Shown: in pieces, positions 16,271 to 24,713 of the stretch
How the letters are laid out: every line of letters starts with the position of its first letter
How positions within the stretch are numbered: the first letter of the stretch is position 1
Assembly (NCBI GenBank): GCA_902786595.1
Contig: CADADB010000020.1
Location: 1-44,807 of the forward strand
Direction of reading: 5' to 3'
From: an uncultured Bacteroidota bacterium
Lineage (GTDB): Bacteria; Bacteroidota; Bacteroidia; Bacteroidales; WCHB1-69
DNA length: 44,807 bases
Made by a program: the position numbers and the translations under genes
The notes under the pieces: model-generated
The model's database searches: none
Told to the model about the DNA's origin: nothing
What the model saw: the letters and a program-made list of their open reading frames with translations, nothing else

Positions 16271-18569
16271 AGACTATTTGATTGGTTATTTCGTGTAAAT
16301 TATCGTACAAGGAGACATAATGCTGGGCGATGGTGTTCCAACGGAAAGAATCAAAAGCACTGTCGGGAAGGGTTTCATAAGTTTCCGGATGTTGAAGCAG
16401 TTTTTTCATCGCAGCAGACATGTCGCTTTCATTCAACGGATTGACACTCTCACCAATATGCTCGGAGAACATTCCTTCAATGGCTTCACCACGACTCCAG
16501 ATAACAGAGAGTCCTTGTGAGAGCGCTTCGACATAAACCAATCCGAAAGTTTCTGATTTTGAAGGCATTACAAATATACTATTAGCTCTATACAATGTTC
16601 GCATTTCCTCCAAGTCGGTGATTCTCCCGTGATAGGTAATCCAGTCGGCGTGCTGCCTCATCAAAGCAAGAACCTGCTGTTCGTTGTCGCCACCATCACC
16701 CGCCACATCCAAATGCAAGTCGGGGATTTCAGAGCGCAGGCCTTGCAATGCGTGTATCACCCTGGGAATGTTTTTGTTTCGGTTGAATATGCCGACATAA
16801 AGTAAACGATGAGGGTTTTCTCTGTTTTTTTCGGTATGCAAATGATTGATCCAAAAATCGTTAATACCATTCGGGATGACTTCGGATTTTTGGGCCACAT
16901 CTTCCCGCATAAACGCTAATGTCGGGTGTTTCAGCAGTCGCTGGCGAAGATTCGGGGTGATGAACACCACCTTTGCGGCGGATTCGAGCACAGCGCGATG
17001 CGCCCACCACAAATACGGCATATAGCGTAAAAAGGCATTCACATCGCAGTTACGCACGGCCACGATGTATGGGATTCCGTATTTCTGATGCAACTCCATA
17101 GCCACCATACCGTCACTGAACAACGTGGTGGCATGGATACACGTAATCTCATTCAGGTTAACGGTTTTCTCTATCTCACGCACTGTCCTGTCCACCTTAT
17201 GGAAGAAAAAGAGACGGTGGAGTGGCTTCAGAATGTGCGCATAGATAAATTCCGTGTGCGTTGCCTCAAACCGATTGTTCTCGGGAGTCGATTTCCGAAC
17301 TGGTGCGAAAACCACCTGATCAAGACCGGTGTTGTCCAATTCCCGATACAAATTCGAGTGTACTTTACTGTAAAAGAAGTCGTTGCAGACATGCAGGACT
17401 TTACTGGCCCCCTCGTCTTTCTGGCAGAGTGGAGACGCCTCTTCCGGACGGAGCGAAAATCCCAACAACAGGAAGGCAAGCAATTGCACCAATCCGGGAC
17501 CGTATGGGAAATTAGGTTCCGCAAGACTAATAATCAACGGAATGCAACAAACCACCCAGCCCACTTGACGTATCTGTGATTTCCTGGTCTTGAAGATTTC
17601 AATCAACGCACTGACACAGAAATAAAGATAAAAGGCCAGTAATGGCAAAGAGAAAAGCCCGTATCTCGCCAGACGCAAAAGCGGATAATTGTGTATGAAC
17701 GGGATTTTCATCGGATTTTTCAAATCATTCATAGAATGGTGATGGATGAAAATATCTAACCCCTGCTGGTTGCGTTCCCAACGATTCGTGGTGATTTCAT
17801 TAATATCATCCCCGTTTTTCCCACCGAACATGAATGTATGAAGTTCATCACTGATAAAACCGGTGTAAATAATCACCCCAATCAACACAATCCCGACGAT
17901 GGTCAGCACTGTTTTTATATTCCATCTCCAGTGGAAGTCGGCCTCCTTCGCCACGATCAGTAAACCACAGGCGAGAAGGGCGAAGACATCCGAACGGGAC
18001 CGTATCAGCACCAAACTCAGCAAAGCGAGGAAGCTGACCACCCACAAAGATGTGCGATCATCCCGCATTTTCATACCAAAGTAGAAGCAGGCCGTTGCCC
18101 CGATGGCCGCCATGGCGCCAATCTGATTCTTCCCTTCGTCAAACATATAATGTTCAGGGACATACAATCCACCTGCATAGAAAATCGCGTTGCAAAGGAT
18201 GACCGCCACCACACAAATCGTATAGTAATAGCAAGCATTCATCCAACGACGTCCATCCCATTGCAACCCCATACCGATGGTGAGTACAATCAACGAAACG
18301 ACCAACTGGGTAATATCCGAGAGTTCCATGGGAAGGAACAACAAACAGCAAGACATGCAGAATATGGTAAGAATGAGCAGTCGCACAAATCGTGCAGACA
18401 AAGTGCGAGTCAACGAGAAGGTAAGCGCAAAGGCCCCAAGTGTCAGCAACATCATCGCATATCGGGCGATGTAGTAGGTGACTGTCAGATACACCCACGG
18501 CAGAAACATCAATGGTGATATATACAACACCATCATCATCAATATATTAGCAATCTTCTGTTTCTTCAT
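16254..18569 (-). CDS. Fused O-antigen polymerase-like / GT4 glycosyltransferase
   Basis: A 771-residue protein with two clear parts. Residues about 5-375 hold ten or more transmembrane helices and a periplasmic segment with HNYPLLRLARYG near 293-303, like the O-antigen ligase/polymerase (Wzy/WaaL) superfamily. Residues about 388-760 are a GT-B, family 4 transferase: VLHVCNDFFYSKVHSN, VIPNGIN (564-570), LLYVGIFNRNKN, DVAGDGG and the EX7E pair E673/E681 in SETFGLVYVE. These activities are usually separate proteins. The joint falls in a short polar linker near 373-388, with no stop or frameshift visible. It probably polymerises or ligates repeat units outside while adding a sugar inside. It ends in NHKS, supplied by the adjacent repeat. 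Confidence 0.85.
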   Translation of the reverse strand: MKKQKIANILMMMVLYISPLMFLPWVYLTVTYYIARYAMMLLTLGAFALTFSLTRTLSARFVRLLILTIFCMSCCLLFLPMELSDITQLVVSLIVLTIGMGLQWDGRRWMNACYYYTICVVAVILCNAIFYAGGLYVPEHYMFDEGKNQIGAMAAIGATACFYFGMKMRDDRTSLWVVSFLALLSLVLIRSRSDVFALLACGLLIVAKEADFHWRWNIKTVLTIVGIVLIGVIIYTGFISDELHTFMFGGKNGDDINEITTNRWERNQQGLDIFIHHHSMNDLKNPMKIPFIHNYPLLRLARYGLFSLPLLAFYLYFCVSALIEIFKTRKSQIRQVGWVVCCIPLIISLAEPNFPYGPGLVQLLAFLLLGFSLRPEEASPLCQKDEGASKVLHVCNDFFYSKVHSNLYRELDNTGLDQVVFAPVRKSTPENNRFEATHTEFIYAHILKPLHRLFFFHKVDRTVREIEKTVNLNEITCIHATTLFSDGMVAMELHQKYGIPYIVAVRNCDVNAFLRYMPYLWWAHRAVLESAAKVVFITPNLRQRLLKHPTLAFMREDVAQKSEVIPNGINDFWINHLHTEKNRENPHRLLYVGIFNRNKNIPRVIHALQGLRSEIPDLHLDVAGDGGDNEQQVLALMRQHADWITYHGRITDLEEMRTLYRANSIFVMPSKSETFGLVYVEALSQGLSVIWSRGEAIEGMFSEHIGESVNPLNESDMSAAMKKLLQHPETYETLPDSAFDSFRWNTIAQHYVSLYDNLHEITNQIVFNHKS

Positions 18570-18575
18570 CTGTAA

Positions 18576-18604
18576 TACGATTTACGGTTTACGATTTATG
18601 GTTA
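18576..18604. repeat. 7-bp tandem array (ACGATTT type) reaching into a coding tail
   Basis: Four imperfect heptamers ACGATTT/ACGGTTT fill the gap upstream of the Wzy-GT4 gene. On the minus strand they encode the last residues NHKS and the TAA stop of the ATP-grasp protein, the same tail as in the neighbouring gene. Confidence 0.8.
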
Positions 18605-19485
18605 GTGTCCAGCCGCACCATGCTGCCGAAGAGCAAGTCGCTTTCGGGAAGCCGCCCATAATCGAAGCCGCCGCTGGGGGTGAAAGTGAGCTCTCCGAAA
18701 TAAGCTTTTCCTCGTTCGAGGTAAAAATCAGCCCGGACAAAGGGGAATGGTTTCGAAAGCTTTTCAGCATATTCAAACAGCGCATCCATGCCATCTGGTT
18801 TTGGGATGGAAAAATCTGCCGGAGCTTCAATTCCCTGACGATTAAGTCGTTGCAGTTTCCAATCTCTATCGAAGAAATAGAATGACGGTTTCTGGCCCTT
18901 ACTTCTCCCGAGGCAGCACAGCACATATTTCGCCTCGCCGTTAAAACAATAGAATTTGTAATCCACTGGAGAGATTCCTTGTTCCGGCTCTATGAATTTT
19001 TCGCATATAAGCACTTTCTTCGCCACATCATATTGAGGTTCCGCAGCCAAAAGATGGAACTTGATTTTTTGGAAATGTTTCAACTCACGCGTCGCCTCTT
19101 TTATGTCCAAATCATGCTTGTTTGTGCAGACCACGTTGCCACCGTTCCCGAAGTTCCACTTCAGCACAAACTTTTCGGGTAAATTTCCCCAATCGATCTT
19201 CTCTGGGTCATTATAACAAGCAATCACTTCTGTGAGAATGGATTCCAGACCACAATCCCTCACGTAATCACGCACCCGCCACTTGTCGGCGCACTGTTTC
19301 ACAAGAGCGTTATCCTTGTAGTAATGCAACTTCATCCACTGAATCTTCTCATCCAATGTCTGAGGGTTATCCAAATCCGGTTTCCGGTGGTGACACAATC
19401 GAAACAGCAAATTGATCGTCCATTTCGGCGAAATGGTGGTCAACAGATATCGGAACCATAAATTCGGAGTGGCACGTAATTCCAT
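18589..19485 (-). CDS. TupA-like ATP-grasp protein
   Basis: A 298-residue protein matching the TupA-like ATP-grasp group found in capsule and exopolysaccharide clusters. Features are LDEKIQWMKLHYYKD, CADKWRVRDYVRDCGLESIL, KFVLKWNFGNGGNVV (the nucleotide-binding loop) and the late FVRADFYLERGKAYFGELTFTPSGGF metal-binding block. ATP-grasp enzymes join a carboxylate to an amine or other nucleophile through an acyl phosphate. In TupA (teichuronopeptide synthesis) that is thought to be amino-acid attachment to a uronic-acid polymer. By inference this protein may decorate the polysaccharide made by the operon. It starts 2 bases after the wzx stop codon. Confidence 0.85.
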   Translation of the reverse strand: MELRATPNLWFRYLLTTISPKWTINLLFRLCHHRKPDLDNPQTLDEKIQWMKLHYYKDNALVKQCADKWRVRDYVRDCGLESILTEVIACYNDPEKIDWGNLPEKFVLKWNFGNGGNVVCTNKHDLDIKEATRELKHFQKIKFHLLAAEPQYDVAKKVLICEKFIEPEQGISPVDYKFYCFNGEAKYVLCCLGRSKGQKPSFYFFDRDWKLQRLNRQGIEAPADFSIPKPDGMDALFEYAEKLSKPFPFVRADFYLERGKAYFGELTFTPSGGFDYGRLPESDLLFGSMVRLDTNHKS

Positions 19486-19487
19486 AG

Positions 19488-20942
19488 CTATTTTTTTCGG
19501 TGAACAATGTTAGAAATTATCCCAACGTATGTATCTAATTCTTCCATTTTCAAGATCTTGGCAACAGCAACATAAAGACCAAGGTAAAGGATGATTTGAA
19601 GCAGCATGATAAGATACGGGTGACAATGCAGTAACAGACCAAGCCCGTAAGTCAGTGCGCCAATGACCAGCGCAAGCAGTAAGCATAGTCCAACATCGCC
19701 AATTTGTCTGAACAGACCGTAATTAATGAGTTTTTTATTAACCAATGTGTTGATTATAAAACTGATATATGCAACACTGGCCACTGCCCAGAGCAGCCCG
19801 TAAATACCGAAACGCATGCCGAACAAAATCAGAGCGATGCCTATCAGACGTTTGGTGATTTGAATAAGAAAGTATATTTTTCCTTTCCCTAATGATTTGA
19901 TCACATTGGTGTTAAGGGTATTTACCGTATAAATCAGTCCAGAGATACAGAGAATTTGGAAATACGGGGCGGAGGGTTCCCATTTGCTGCCGTAAAGCAA
20001 ACAGATGAGCGGCTGGGCGACAATCATAAGCAGGACCATCATCGGGAAATTGAGGAAAGTGAGGGCTTTGGTGCTCTTGCGCACGCCCGCGAGCAATCGG
20101 TCGGGGTCGTCTTGGAGTGACGAAAAGGCGGGGAAAGTGACATCGTTAACGATGGATGACAATCCGGTTACGGGAATTTCTTCCAACTTCTTGGCCTGTG
20201 AAAAATATCCTAAGTCGCCGGCGGAAAAGCGTTTGCCGATGATCAGTCCTTGCAGGTTCATGTAGAGTGTTTCCGCCAAAGAGGAGAGAAGCATCAAGCC
20301 GCCAAAACTGAAAAGGGTTTTGAGAGAGGCGAGACTGAATTCCCATGCGGGCCGCCAGGAGCTCATCTTCCAAAGCAACAACACATTCACGATGGAGGCG
20401 AGAATGGCGGAGGCCACCAGACTCCAAGCACCAAAACCGCGCAATGCCAACGGAATGGCAATGAGGGTTCCCGCCAGTGCGGCTGCCATATTCCGGATAG
20501 CCAATGCCCTGAAATTCATCTGTTTCTGGAGCTGGGTATATTGCACAATGGAGAACGATTGGATAAGAAGCACCAAGCTTTGCACCCGCAAAAGCGGCTT
20601 CACCAAAGGCAGTGCGTAATATTCGGCGATAAAAGGTGCAGAAACGAATAATAAAAGATAGAAGATCGCAGCCACGACCAGATTCCAGTAAAAAACGGTA
20701 GAGTAATCAAGATGATCGGGGTTTTTCTTCTGGATAAGGGCAGCGCCCAGTCCGCCTTGAATGAAGATGTTTGAAACGGCAAGAAAGATGGCCAACATGG
20801 CGATGGCTCCGAAATCCTCTGGCATGAGAAGCCGGGCGAGCACAAGGTTCGTCAGGAAGTTTATGGTCAACGTCCCCACTTTCCCGATGCCTCCCCACAT
20901 CATGCCAGAAACGGTTTTTTCTTTCAAATCACCCTGTTCCAT
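19488..20942 (-). CDS. Wzx-type polysaccharide flippase (MOP superfamily)
   Basis: A 484-residue integral membrane protein with about 14 helices. The N-terminal GMMWGGIGKVGTLTINFLTNLVLARLL pattern and EDFGAIAMLAIFLAVSNIFIQGGL are typical of the polysaccharide-biosynthesis (Wzx/RfbX) family. The family flips lipid-linked repeat units across the inner membrane. It is the first gene of the minus-strand polysaccharide operon, behind the -7 box at 20986-20994, and is followed after two bases by the ATP-grasp gene. The linked polymerase-like domain makes a Wzx/Wzy-dependent pathway likely. The ATG at 20942 fits the family's usual length. Confidence 0.9.
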   Translation of the reverse strand: MEQGDLKEKTVSGMMWGGIGKVGTLTINFLTNLVLARLLMPEDFGAIAMLAIFLAVSNIFIQGGLGAALIQKKNPDHLDYSTVFYWNLVVAAIFYLLLFVSAPFIAEYYALPLVKPLLRVQSLVLLIQSFSIVQYTQLQKQMNFRALAIRNMAAALAGTLIAIPLALRGFGAWSLVASAILASIVNVLLLWKMSSWRPAWEFSLASLKTLFSFGGLMLLSSLAETLYMNLQGLIIGKRFSAGDLGYFSQAKKLEEIPVTGLSSIVNDVTFPAFSSLQDDPDRLLAGVRKSTKALTFLNFPMMVLLMIVAQPLICLLYGSKWEPSAPYFQILCISGLIYTVNTLNTNVIKSLGKGKIYFLIQITKRLIGIALILFGMRFGIYGLLWAVASVAYISFIINTLVNKKLINYGLFRQIGDVGLCLLLALVIGALTYGLGLLLHCHPYLIMLLQIILYLGLYVAVAKILKMEELDTYVGIISNIVHRKK

Positions 20943-20985
20943 AAGTCTAATTAAAGCAGCTGTTAGCCCTAATTTATTACACGGG

Positions 20986-20994
20986 GCAAAAATA
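20986..20994 (-). promoter_or_regulatory. -7 box for the polysaccharide operon
   Basis: The minus strand reads TATTTTTGC, 44 bases upstream of the flippase ATG. It is the only clear promoter for the four-gene operon. Confidence 0.6.
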
Positions 20995-21084
20995 CAAAAA
21001 GAAACATTTTGTTCGCACAGATTTATGATTGTCCAATACTAATTTTTCACTTTTTACGTTATTCTTCTTTTTCGGAATAAATTG

Positions 21085-21093
21085 TATCTTTGC
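21085..21093 (+). promoter_or_regulatory. -7 box for the PASTA gene
   Basis: TATCTTTGC, an exact TAnnTTTGC match, 36 bases before the ATG at 21129. It probably drives the PASTA, T9SS-cargo and exonuclease genes. Confidence 0.65.
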
Positions 21094-21128
21094 ATTTTTA
21101 AAATAGTGTTCTGTATAAGCGATTTCTG

Positions 21129-21737
21129 ATGACCAAACAAAGAACAACCTCGGCGAGAAAATTGAGTCCTGACAAACCAGGATTTCACATACTATTAGCG
21201 ATAATTGTGACCGTAATCATCTTTGTATTAGCCATTTTATTCTTACGGCTATTCACAAGGCATGGTCATGAAATCGAAATGCCCTCCTATTTTGGACAAT
21301 CGGCGGAGGAACTCACCCAGCATGGCCGGTCAGAAGGGTTTGTGTTTGAGGTAAGCGACGAGTTGTACGAACAAAATGCCCGACCAGGAACTGTGTTGAA
21401 ACAGAACCCTCAACCCGGCGAGAAAGTAAAACATGGACGCAAAGTGTACCTGACCGTGGCAGCAGCGGAGCCCCCGACCATCAAAATGCTGGAACTCAGA
21501 GATTTGTCCCTCCGACAAGCTCAAATCATGATCGAGTCGCAAGGACTTGTGCTGGAACGTGTGATTGAAAAGCCCAGCCCGTATGAAAATGTTGTATTGG
21601 AAGTGCTATACAAAGGTCATTCCATAGCACAAGGCACCCCAATCAAACAAGGCGAGAAAATCACCCTGGTAGTGGGCAAAGACATCGGAGACTTGCCAGA
21701 CTCCACCCAAACTGAAACCTCAGAAAATCTTTTATAA
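21129..21737 (+). CDS. Membrane-anchored PASTA-domain protein
   Basis: A 202-residue protein with a basic cytoplasmic start (about 18 residues), one transmembrane helix at about 19-41 and two PASTA repeats outside. The first (about 47-112) includes PGTVLKQNPQPGEKVKHGRKVYLTV. The second (about 115-184) includes DLSLRQAQIMIESQGL and GTPIKQGEKITLVVG. PASTA modules usually bind peptidoglycan fragments on Ser/Thr kinases or penicillin-binding proteins. Here there is no kinase or transpeptidase domain. It may be a cell-wall sensor or scaffold. It lies 20 bases upstream of the T9SS cargo gene. Confidence 0.88.
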   Translation: MTKQRTTSARKLSPDKPGFHILLAIIVTVIIFVLAILFLRLFTRHGHEIEMPSYFGQSAEELTQHGRSEGFVFEVSDELYEQNARPGTVLKQNPQPGEKVKHGRKVYLTVAAAEPPTIKMLELRDLSLRQAQIMIESQGLVLERVIEKPSPYENVVLEVLYKGHSIAQGTPIKQGEKITLVVGKDIGDLPDSTQTETSENLL

Positions 21738-21757
21738 CCATATTAACAAATCCGAAT

Positions 21758-23884
21758 ATGAATTTCAGGAACAAATTAGTCATCCTTTTTATCTGTTTTA
21801 TTCCGTTTATCGGCATTTCGCAAGAAGTCCTCACTGGTGTCGCCCAGAATGCCGCTATTGTGAAAGCTGCAAAAAAAGGCATTCCAGTACGAGCCGTCTC
21901 TGCTGTGAAGCTCCCTTTTTTGGAGGATTTCTCCAACTACACCGGTTATCCCGGTTCTGACAAGTGGCTGGACCGTCAAGGGTATGTCAACCGCGGGTTC
22001 GCTATTTATCCTCCCTCCATCGGTGTAGTCACCTTGGATGCACTTGACGAATATGGCCAAATTTATGCACATGCCATCCGCAATCCTTTCCCAGCAGACA
22101 CTTTGACCTCCAATCTCATACGGTTGGACAGCAATTTCAACCAACACCGGCCTATGCAGGTTGGCGACTCGCTCTACTTGAGTTTCTACTACCAGCCCGC
22201 TGGAAGCAGCCAGAATCCATCGGCGGGGGGTTGGGAAATTGTCGGCGACAACCCTGAACATTCCGACAAGTTGGTGCTGGAGTTCGGCTACTCCACAGGA
22301 AACATCGTTTTCGCTGGATTCCTTTTTGGGGAATACACCATTGAGGAAGGGCAGTACTATTCTGCGGGCGACTCGGTAGAAAACCCTTTTCTCCCAGGCA
22401 CTTATTATGTATTTGAAAACGACGCCTACTCTGGACAAACTATCCTGATACCTTCGGATTCCCTTTTCGAAGAGGAATTCGTCTGGAATGAAGTATGGTC
22501 TTCCAATGGATGCAAAGTAAATGACTGGTTAGCGGAGAATCCCCTGCAATATTTCAAACAAGTAATGATTCCCATTACCGATGAGCAGTATTTCCGTGAC
22601 AACTTCCAGTTCCGCTTCCGCAATTTCGCCAGCTTGGATCAGGACAATTGGACCGGCGGCAACATTGTGGGTTGGAGCAGCAACTGTGACCAATGGAACA
22701 TTGATTATATCCGACTGGACATCAACCGGACGAAAAACGACCTTTATCCGAACGATGTGGCCTTTGTCAGCCCCTCCATTTCCACCTTGACAGAGTATCA
22801 ATCCATGCCATGGAATCAATTCCGTGCCTCAGACATGGTCACCAAGTTCCATAACGATTTGAGCAATCTGTCGAATTCTACCAAAAACACCTATTACACC
22901 TTCGATATCGTCAAGAACCACCAGCAGACCATCTATGTTTCGCCTTTGAACAACGAGAACGCCAGCCCGTATTATCCCAACGGTTTGCATACGTATGAGA
23001 ATCACGCCAATCCTTCTTTGCAAATGGAATACGAGTATGACGGTGCCGACAGTGCTGTATTTACCATCACCCATGTGTTCAGCATGGTGGGTGGCAACGA
23101 TATTTGCAAAAGCAACGACACTTCGGTTTTCGAACAGAAGTTCTACAACTACTATGCGTATGACGATGGCACTGCCGAAGCCGGCTACTGTCTGCTTTCC
23201 ACCATGGTCAATCCTCAGGCATCGTTGGCTGTGAAGTTCACACTGGCCGAGCCCGACACGCTGCAGGCCGTGCGTTTCTGGTTCAACCATACGCTCAACG
23301 ATGAGAATGTAGCTCCTTTCACTTTGATGGTTTGGGATGATAACAATGGTTTCCCCGGAAACGTTCTCTATGAACTTCCGTCGCAACTTCCCGACTACGA
23401 AGATGATTATTTGGATTTCGTCGCTTATTATTTGGATGAGCCACTGGCGGTTTCCGGGACTTTTTACGTTGGATTCTTCCAAAACCATGACATTCAGTTG
23501 AACCTCGGTTTTGATCAAAACAACGATGCACGCGGAAAGTTCTTCTACAGAACCGCCGCCGACTGGTACGAATCCTTCTACAAAGGAGCCCCGATGATAC
23601 GCCCTGTACTTGGGAAATCTTTCGACCATTCCTCCGTTCACCCTTACAATCTGACAGATATCAAAATCTACCCCAATCCCACACACGATAAACTATATGT
23701 TCAATATGACGCTGAGGTAGAGAATCTTAGCTATCAGATTCTAAACATATATGGTCAATGTCTGGAGACAGAGCAATTGCAATCCGGGGCGATTTCCCTC
23801 GCCGACTACGCCGAAGGCATCTATTTCATTCGACTCTTTTCTAATAATCAACCAGTTAAAACCGAAAAAATAATTAAACACTAA
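21758..23884 (+). CDS. Secreted protein with T9SS type A sorting domain
   Basis: A 708-residue exported protein. Residues 1-22 form a signal peptide (cleavage near GISQ). The large central region is beta-rich with features such as PFLEDFSNYTGYPGSDKWL and DSLYLSFYYQPAGSSQNPSAGGW, resembling secreted Bacteroidota proteins of unknown role. Residues about 632-708 are a T9SS C-terminal sorting domain: IKIYPNPTHDKLYVQY, YQILNIYGQCLET and YAEGIYFIRLFS, ending VKTEKIIKH. It should therefore pass the outer membrane by the Por/T9SS route and be attached to or released from the surface. No catalytic motif was recognised. No T9SS machinery genes are in the window. Confidence 0.88.
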   Translation: MNFRNKLVILFICFIPFIGISQEVLTGVAQNAAIVKAAKKGIPVRAVSAVKLPFLEDFSNYTGYPGSDKWLDRQGYVNRGFAIYPPSIGVVTLDALDEYGQIYAHAIRNPFPADTLTSNLIRLDSNFNQHRPMQVGDSLYLSFYYQPAGSSQNPSAGGWEIVGDNPEHSDKLVLEFGYSTGNIVFAGFLFGEYTIEEGQYYSAGDSVENPFLPGTYYVFENDAYSGQTILIPSDSLFEEEFVWNEVWSSNGCKVNDWLAENPLQYFKQVMIPITDEQYFRDNFQFRFRNFASLDQDNWTGGNIVGWSSNCDQWNIDYIRLDINRTKNDLYPNDVAFVSPSISTLTEYQSMPWNQFRASDMVTKFHNDLSNLSNSTKNTYYTFDIVKNHQQTIYVSPLNNENASPYYPNGLHTYENHANPSLQMEYEYDGADSAVFTITHVFSMVGGNDICKSNDTSVFEQKFYNYYAYDDGTAEAGYCLLSTMVNPQASLAVKFTLAEPDTLQAVRFWFNHTLNDENVAPFTLMVWDDNNGFPGNVLYELPSQLPDYEDDYLDFVAYYLDEPLAVSGTFYVGFFQNHDIQLNLGFDQNNDARGKFFYRTAADWYESFYKGAPMIRPVLGKSFDHSSVHPYNLTDIKIYPNPTHDKLYVQYDAEVENLSYQILNIYGQCLETEQLQSGAISLADYAEGIYFIRLFSNNQPVKTEKIIKH

Positions 23885-23885
23885 T

Positions 23886-24710
23886 ATGAAATTCAATTTA
23901 AGCAGACCTTTGGTCTTTTTTGATTTGGAGACCACCGGCTTGAATGTCGGAAAAGATAAAATCGTGGAAATCTCAATGTTGAAAGTGATGCCTGACGGTG
24001 AAGAAATCAGCCGCACAGAACTCATCAACCCTGGAATTCCGATTCCTGAAGAATGTTCCTCCATCCATGGGATCACAGACGAGGATGTGCGGGACAAACC
24101 CACTTTTCCTCAAATTGCCGATGACTTGATGGCCTTCATCGGGGATGCAGACCTGGCCGGTTTCAACTCCAACAAATTCGATGTACCGCTTTTGGTGGAG
24201 GAATTCCTCCGCTGCGGACGGCGTTTCGATCTCAGAAACCGCTACCTCATTGATGTGCAAAACATTTTCCACAAAATGGAGCCCCGCAACCTCGTGGCCG
24301 CTTACAAGTTTTACTGCAACGGCGATTTGACGAATGCGCATCAAGCTTCGGCCGATACACGGGCAACTTACGAGGTGCTGAAAGCGCAACTTGACAAATA
24401 TGACGGTGTGGAATACACGGACCGCCAGACCAAGCGCACTTATGTTCCGGTGAAAAACGATGTGAAAGCCCTGAGTGCTTTCACTTCAGAGCGTCCGACG
24501 GTCGATCTTGCCGGACATATTGTGATGGACGCACAGCAACGTCCCGTCTTCAATTTCGGAAAACATAAGTCTAAACCCGTGAGCGAAGTGTTCAAAGTGG
24601 AACCCGCCTACTACGACTGGATGATGAAAGCGGATTTCCCTCTCTATACGAAGGAAATCATCACGCAAATCTATCACGAAGTTTCCTTAGAGAAGAAATT
24701 CTCCAGATAG
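23886..24710 (+). CDS. DnaQ-family 3'-5' exonuclease with C-terminal extension
   Basis: A 274-residue DEDDh exonuclease. Exo I is FFDLETTG with D13 and E15, Exo II is AGFNSNKFDVPLL with D99, and Exo III is AHQASADTRATYEV with H152 and D157. The extension after about residue 215 reads VFNFGKHKSKPVSEV and YYDWMMKADFPLYTKEI. This small module is often found at the end of such nucleases in this phylum. The polymerase III epsilon subunit is the closest well-known relative, but the extension suggests a separate repair or nucleic-acid trimming enzyme. Its ATG is two bases past the T9SS-protein stop, and its stop lies three bases from the convergent manC stop. Confidence 0.9.
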   Translation: MKFNLSRPLVFFDLETTGLNVGKDKIVEISMLKVMPDGEEISRTELINPGIPIPEECSSIHGITDEDVRDKPTFPQIADDLMAFIGDADLAGFNSNKFDVPLLVEEFLRCGRRFDLRNRYLIDVQNIFHKMEPRNLVAAYKFYCNGDLTNAHQASADTRATYEVLKAQLDKYDGVEYTDRQTKRTYVPVKNDVKALSAFTSERPTVDLAGHIVMDAQQRPVFNFGKHKSKPVSEVFKVEPAYYDWMMKADFPLYTKEIITQIYHEVSLEKKFSR

Positions 24711-24713
24711 CGT

